A stretch of DNA of 7,643 nt from Vulcanimicrobiota bacterium (GTDB taxonomy: Bacteria; Vulcanimicrobiota; Vulcanimicrobiia; Vulcanimicrobiales; Vulcanimicrobiaceae). The stretch covers positions 1 to 7,643 of the forward strand of contig JABCZE010000064.1 of assembly GCA_013289785.1 (NCBI GenBank), in the 5' to 3' direction. Position 1 is the stretch's first letter; every line of letters starts with the position of its first letter. The position numbers and the translations under genes were made by a program. The notes under the pieces were generated by a model that did no database searches, had not been told where the DNA came from, and was given only the letters and a program-made list of their open reading frames with translations. Of the stretch, positions 6,220 to 7,643 are shown piece by piece.

Positions 6220-7643
6220 GTACTTGCGCCTGCTCGAAGAGCGGGTTGCGATTTTCGACGGCGCCATGGGCACGCAGCTCATGGCGCTGGAACTTTCGCC
6301 GGCGGACTTTGGCGGCACCGCTCTTGTGGGCTGCAACGAAGCGATCGTACTCGCACGGCCCGACATCGTTCGTTCGATTCACGAGGCGTATCTGGTGGCC
6401 GGCGCAGACGTCGTCGAGACGGACTCGTTTACCGCGTCGCGACTAAAGCTCGACGAGTATGGCATCGGCGATCAAACGCGTCAGGTCAATCTGCGCGCCG
6501 CCGAGATCGCGCGTGAGGCGTGCGACGCGATCTCGACGCCGCAGCATCCTCGCTTCGTTGCCGGTTCCATGGGCCCGACCGGCATGCTGGTCTCCTCGTC
6601 GGATCCGGCGCTCTCCAATATCACCTACGAACAGTTGCGCGACGTCTACGGCGAGCAGGCGCGGGCGCTCGTCGACGGCGGCGCCGATCTGCTCCTGCTC
6701 GAGACGATGCAAGATCTCCTCGAGCTCAAAGCCGCCGTCGCGGGAATAGTCCGTGAGTTCGAACGCGGATTGCGCCGCGTGCCGATTCAAGTGCAGCCGA
6801 CGCTGATTACCGACGGCCGCATGCTGCTGGGGACCGACATTCGCGCGATTCGCGCGACGCTCGACGCGCTGCCGATCGACGTCGTCGGCCTCAACTGCTC
6901 GACCGGCCCGGCGCAGATGCGCGATTCGATTCGCTATCTCTGCGACACGTCGCGCTGCTTCGTCAGCGTCATACCGAATGCAGGCCTGCCGCTGATGGGG
7001 CCCAACGGCGAAACGATCTATCCCGAAGGCCCGCAGGAGCTGGCCGCCGAGCTTGCAGCCTTCGTACGCGAGTTCGGCGTCGAGGCGGTCGGCGGTTGCT
7101 GCGGTTCGACGCCCGCACACATCAGCGCGCTTCGCGAAGCCGTCTTAGGAGTGCGGCGCGCAACGCGACCGCGGGCGCAACGTTCGCAAGAGGTTGCCTC
7201 GGCGATGACCGCACTCTCGCTGGAACAGCAGCCGCGGCCGCTGATCGTCGGCGAGCGCATCAACGCCCAAGGTTCCCGTAAGGTGAAGCGCTTGCTCCTC
7301 GACGACCGGTACGACGACATCGTGCTGATCGCGCTGGAGCAAGTCGAAGGCGGCGCGCACGTGCTCGACGTCTGCTGCGCGCTGACCGAACGGCCCGACG
7401 AAGACGAACAGATGCGCGAGTTGGTACGCCGACTGGCGCAATCCATCGAGGCACCGCTGGCGATCGATTCGACCGAGCCGAAAGTGCTCGAAGTCGCGCT
7501 GCAAAACTATCCCGGCCGCGCGATTCTCAACTCGGTGCACCTCGAGTCGGGCCGCGCCAAACTCGATGCCGTCTTACCGCTCGCGCGCGAGCATGGCGCG
7601 GCGGTCGTCGCCTTGACGATCGACGAAAGCGGGATGGCAAAAA
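6212..7643 (+). CDS. metH: Cobalamin-dependent methionine synthase, N-terminal part (runs off the window)
   Basis: An open frame of 477 residues continues past the window edge. Residues about 8-312 form the homocysteine-binding domain: IFDGAMGTQL (14-23), ETDSF (69-73), GSMGPTG (118-124), TLITDGRMLLGTD (197-209), GLNCSTGP (226-233), IPNAGLP (254-260) and VGGCCGSTPAHI (293-304). C229, C296 and C297 are the three zinc ligands that activate homocysteine. After a linker, PLIVGERINAQGSRK (343-357) and the following block begin the pterin-binding (methyltetrahydrofolate) domain, which distinguishes MetH from shorter S-methyltransferases and from the BHMT-MTHFR fusion. The B12 and activation domains would lie beyond the window, if present; E. 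coli MetH has about 1,230 residues. An in-frame stop at 6200-6202 limits the start to GTG at 6212 or TTG at 6224; GTG gives the fuller N-terminus. GGTGGGAGAG at 6186-6195 is a possible but distant ribosome binding site. The 8-nt overlap with the asparaginase gene indicates an operon. Confidence 0.95.
   Translation, partial: MSEYLRLLEERVAIFDGAMGTQLMALELSPADFGGTALVGCNEAIVLARPDIVRSIHEAYLVAGADVVETDSFTASRLKLDEYGIGDQTRQVNLRAAEIAREACDAISTPQHPRFVAGSMGPTGMLVSSSDPALSNITYEQLRDVYGEQARALVDGGADLLLLETMQDLLELKAAVAGIVREFERGLRRVPIQVQPTLITDGRMLLGTDIRAIRATLDALPIDVVGLNCSTGPAQMRDSIRYLCDTSRCFVSVIPNAGLPLMGPNGETIYPEGPQELAAELAAFVREFGVEAVGGCCGSTPAHISALREAVLGVRRATRPRAQRSQEVASAMTALSLEQQPRPLIVGERINAQGSRKVKRLLLDDRYDDIVLIALEQVEGGAHVLDVCCALTERPDEDEQMRELVRRLAQSIEAPLAIDSTEPKVLEVALQNYPGRAILNSVHLESGRAKLDAVLPLAREHGAAVVALTIDESGMAK

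Noticed and set aside
6443..7120. A 225-codon reverse-strand open frame inside metH
   Set aside because: It is the antisense shadow of the MetH homocysteine-binding domain, with no recognisable motif.

Overview
The window comes from a GC-rich bacterial chromosome. The codon use, the frequent GTG and TTG starts and the gene set suggest a free-living, B12-using Gram-negative-type or deep-branching soil/environmental lineage. Candidatus Eremiobacterota or a similar uncultured phylum is a guess only; nothing here is a taxonomic marker. No rRNA, recognisable tRNA, CRISPR array, transposase or integrase was seen. Coding density is very high, and the largest non-coding gaps are about 90 and 110 nt.

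Left block (27-1867, + strand): two overlapping genes form the known but functionally unsolved 'three-Cys-motif' pair. The first is a DUF5131 (phage Gp37/Gp68-type, radical-SAM-like) protein. The second is its partner TcmP, which has a methyltransferase-like nucleotide-binding fold. In hand-counted 360-nt samples this block has clearly lower GC (about 56% and 51%) than cysK (about 66%), so it looks like an acquired accessory module. It ends in a 92-nt gap that holds three consecutive short inverted repeats.

Middle block (1960-2398, + strand): an 8-cysteine DUF1272 mini-protein of 53 residues is followed one base later by a stand-alone Lrp/AsnC-type RAM (ligand-binding) domain protein. The RAM gene stops exactly where a convergent gene ends. 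That gene (2399-4144, - strand) encodes an exported serine hydrolase of the class C beta-lactamase/penicillin-binding-protein family, with two beta-rich C-terminal domains.

Right block (4253-7643, + strand): cysK (cysteine synthase A), an Asparaginase_II-family (class 3, ReAV-like) L-asparaginase, and the N-terminal 477 residues of metH (cobalamin-dependent methionine synthase) overlap end to start (4 nt and 8 nt) and are almost certainly one operon. The shared theme is sulfur and aspartate-family amino acid metabolism: CysK makes cysteine, the asparaginase releases aspartate (the carbon precursor of homoserine and methionine), and MetH methylates homocysteine. A 108-nt divergent intergenic region separates this operon from the serine hydrolase gene. 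Its complementary GAAGCG/CGCTTC elements could form alternative hairpins.
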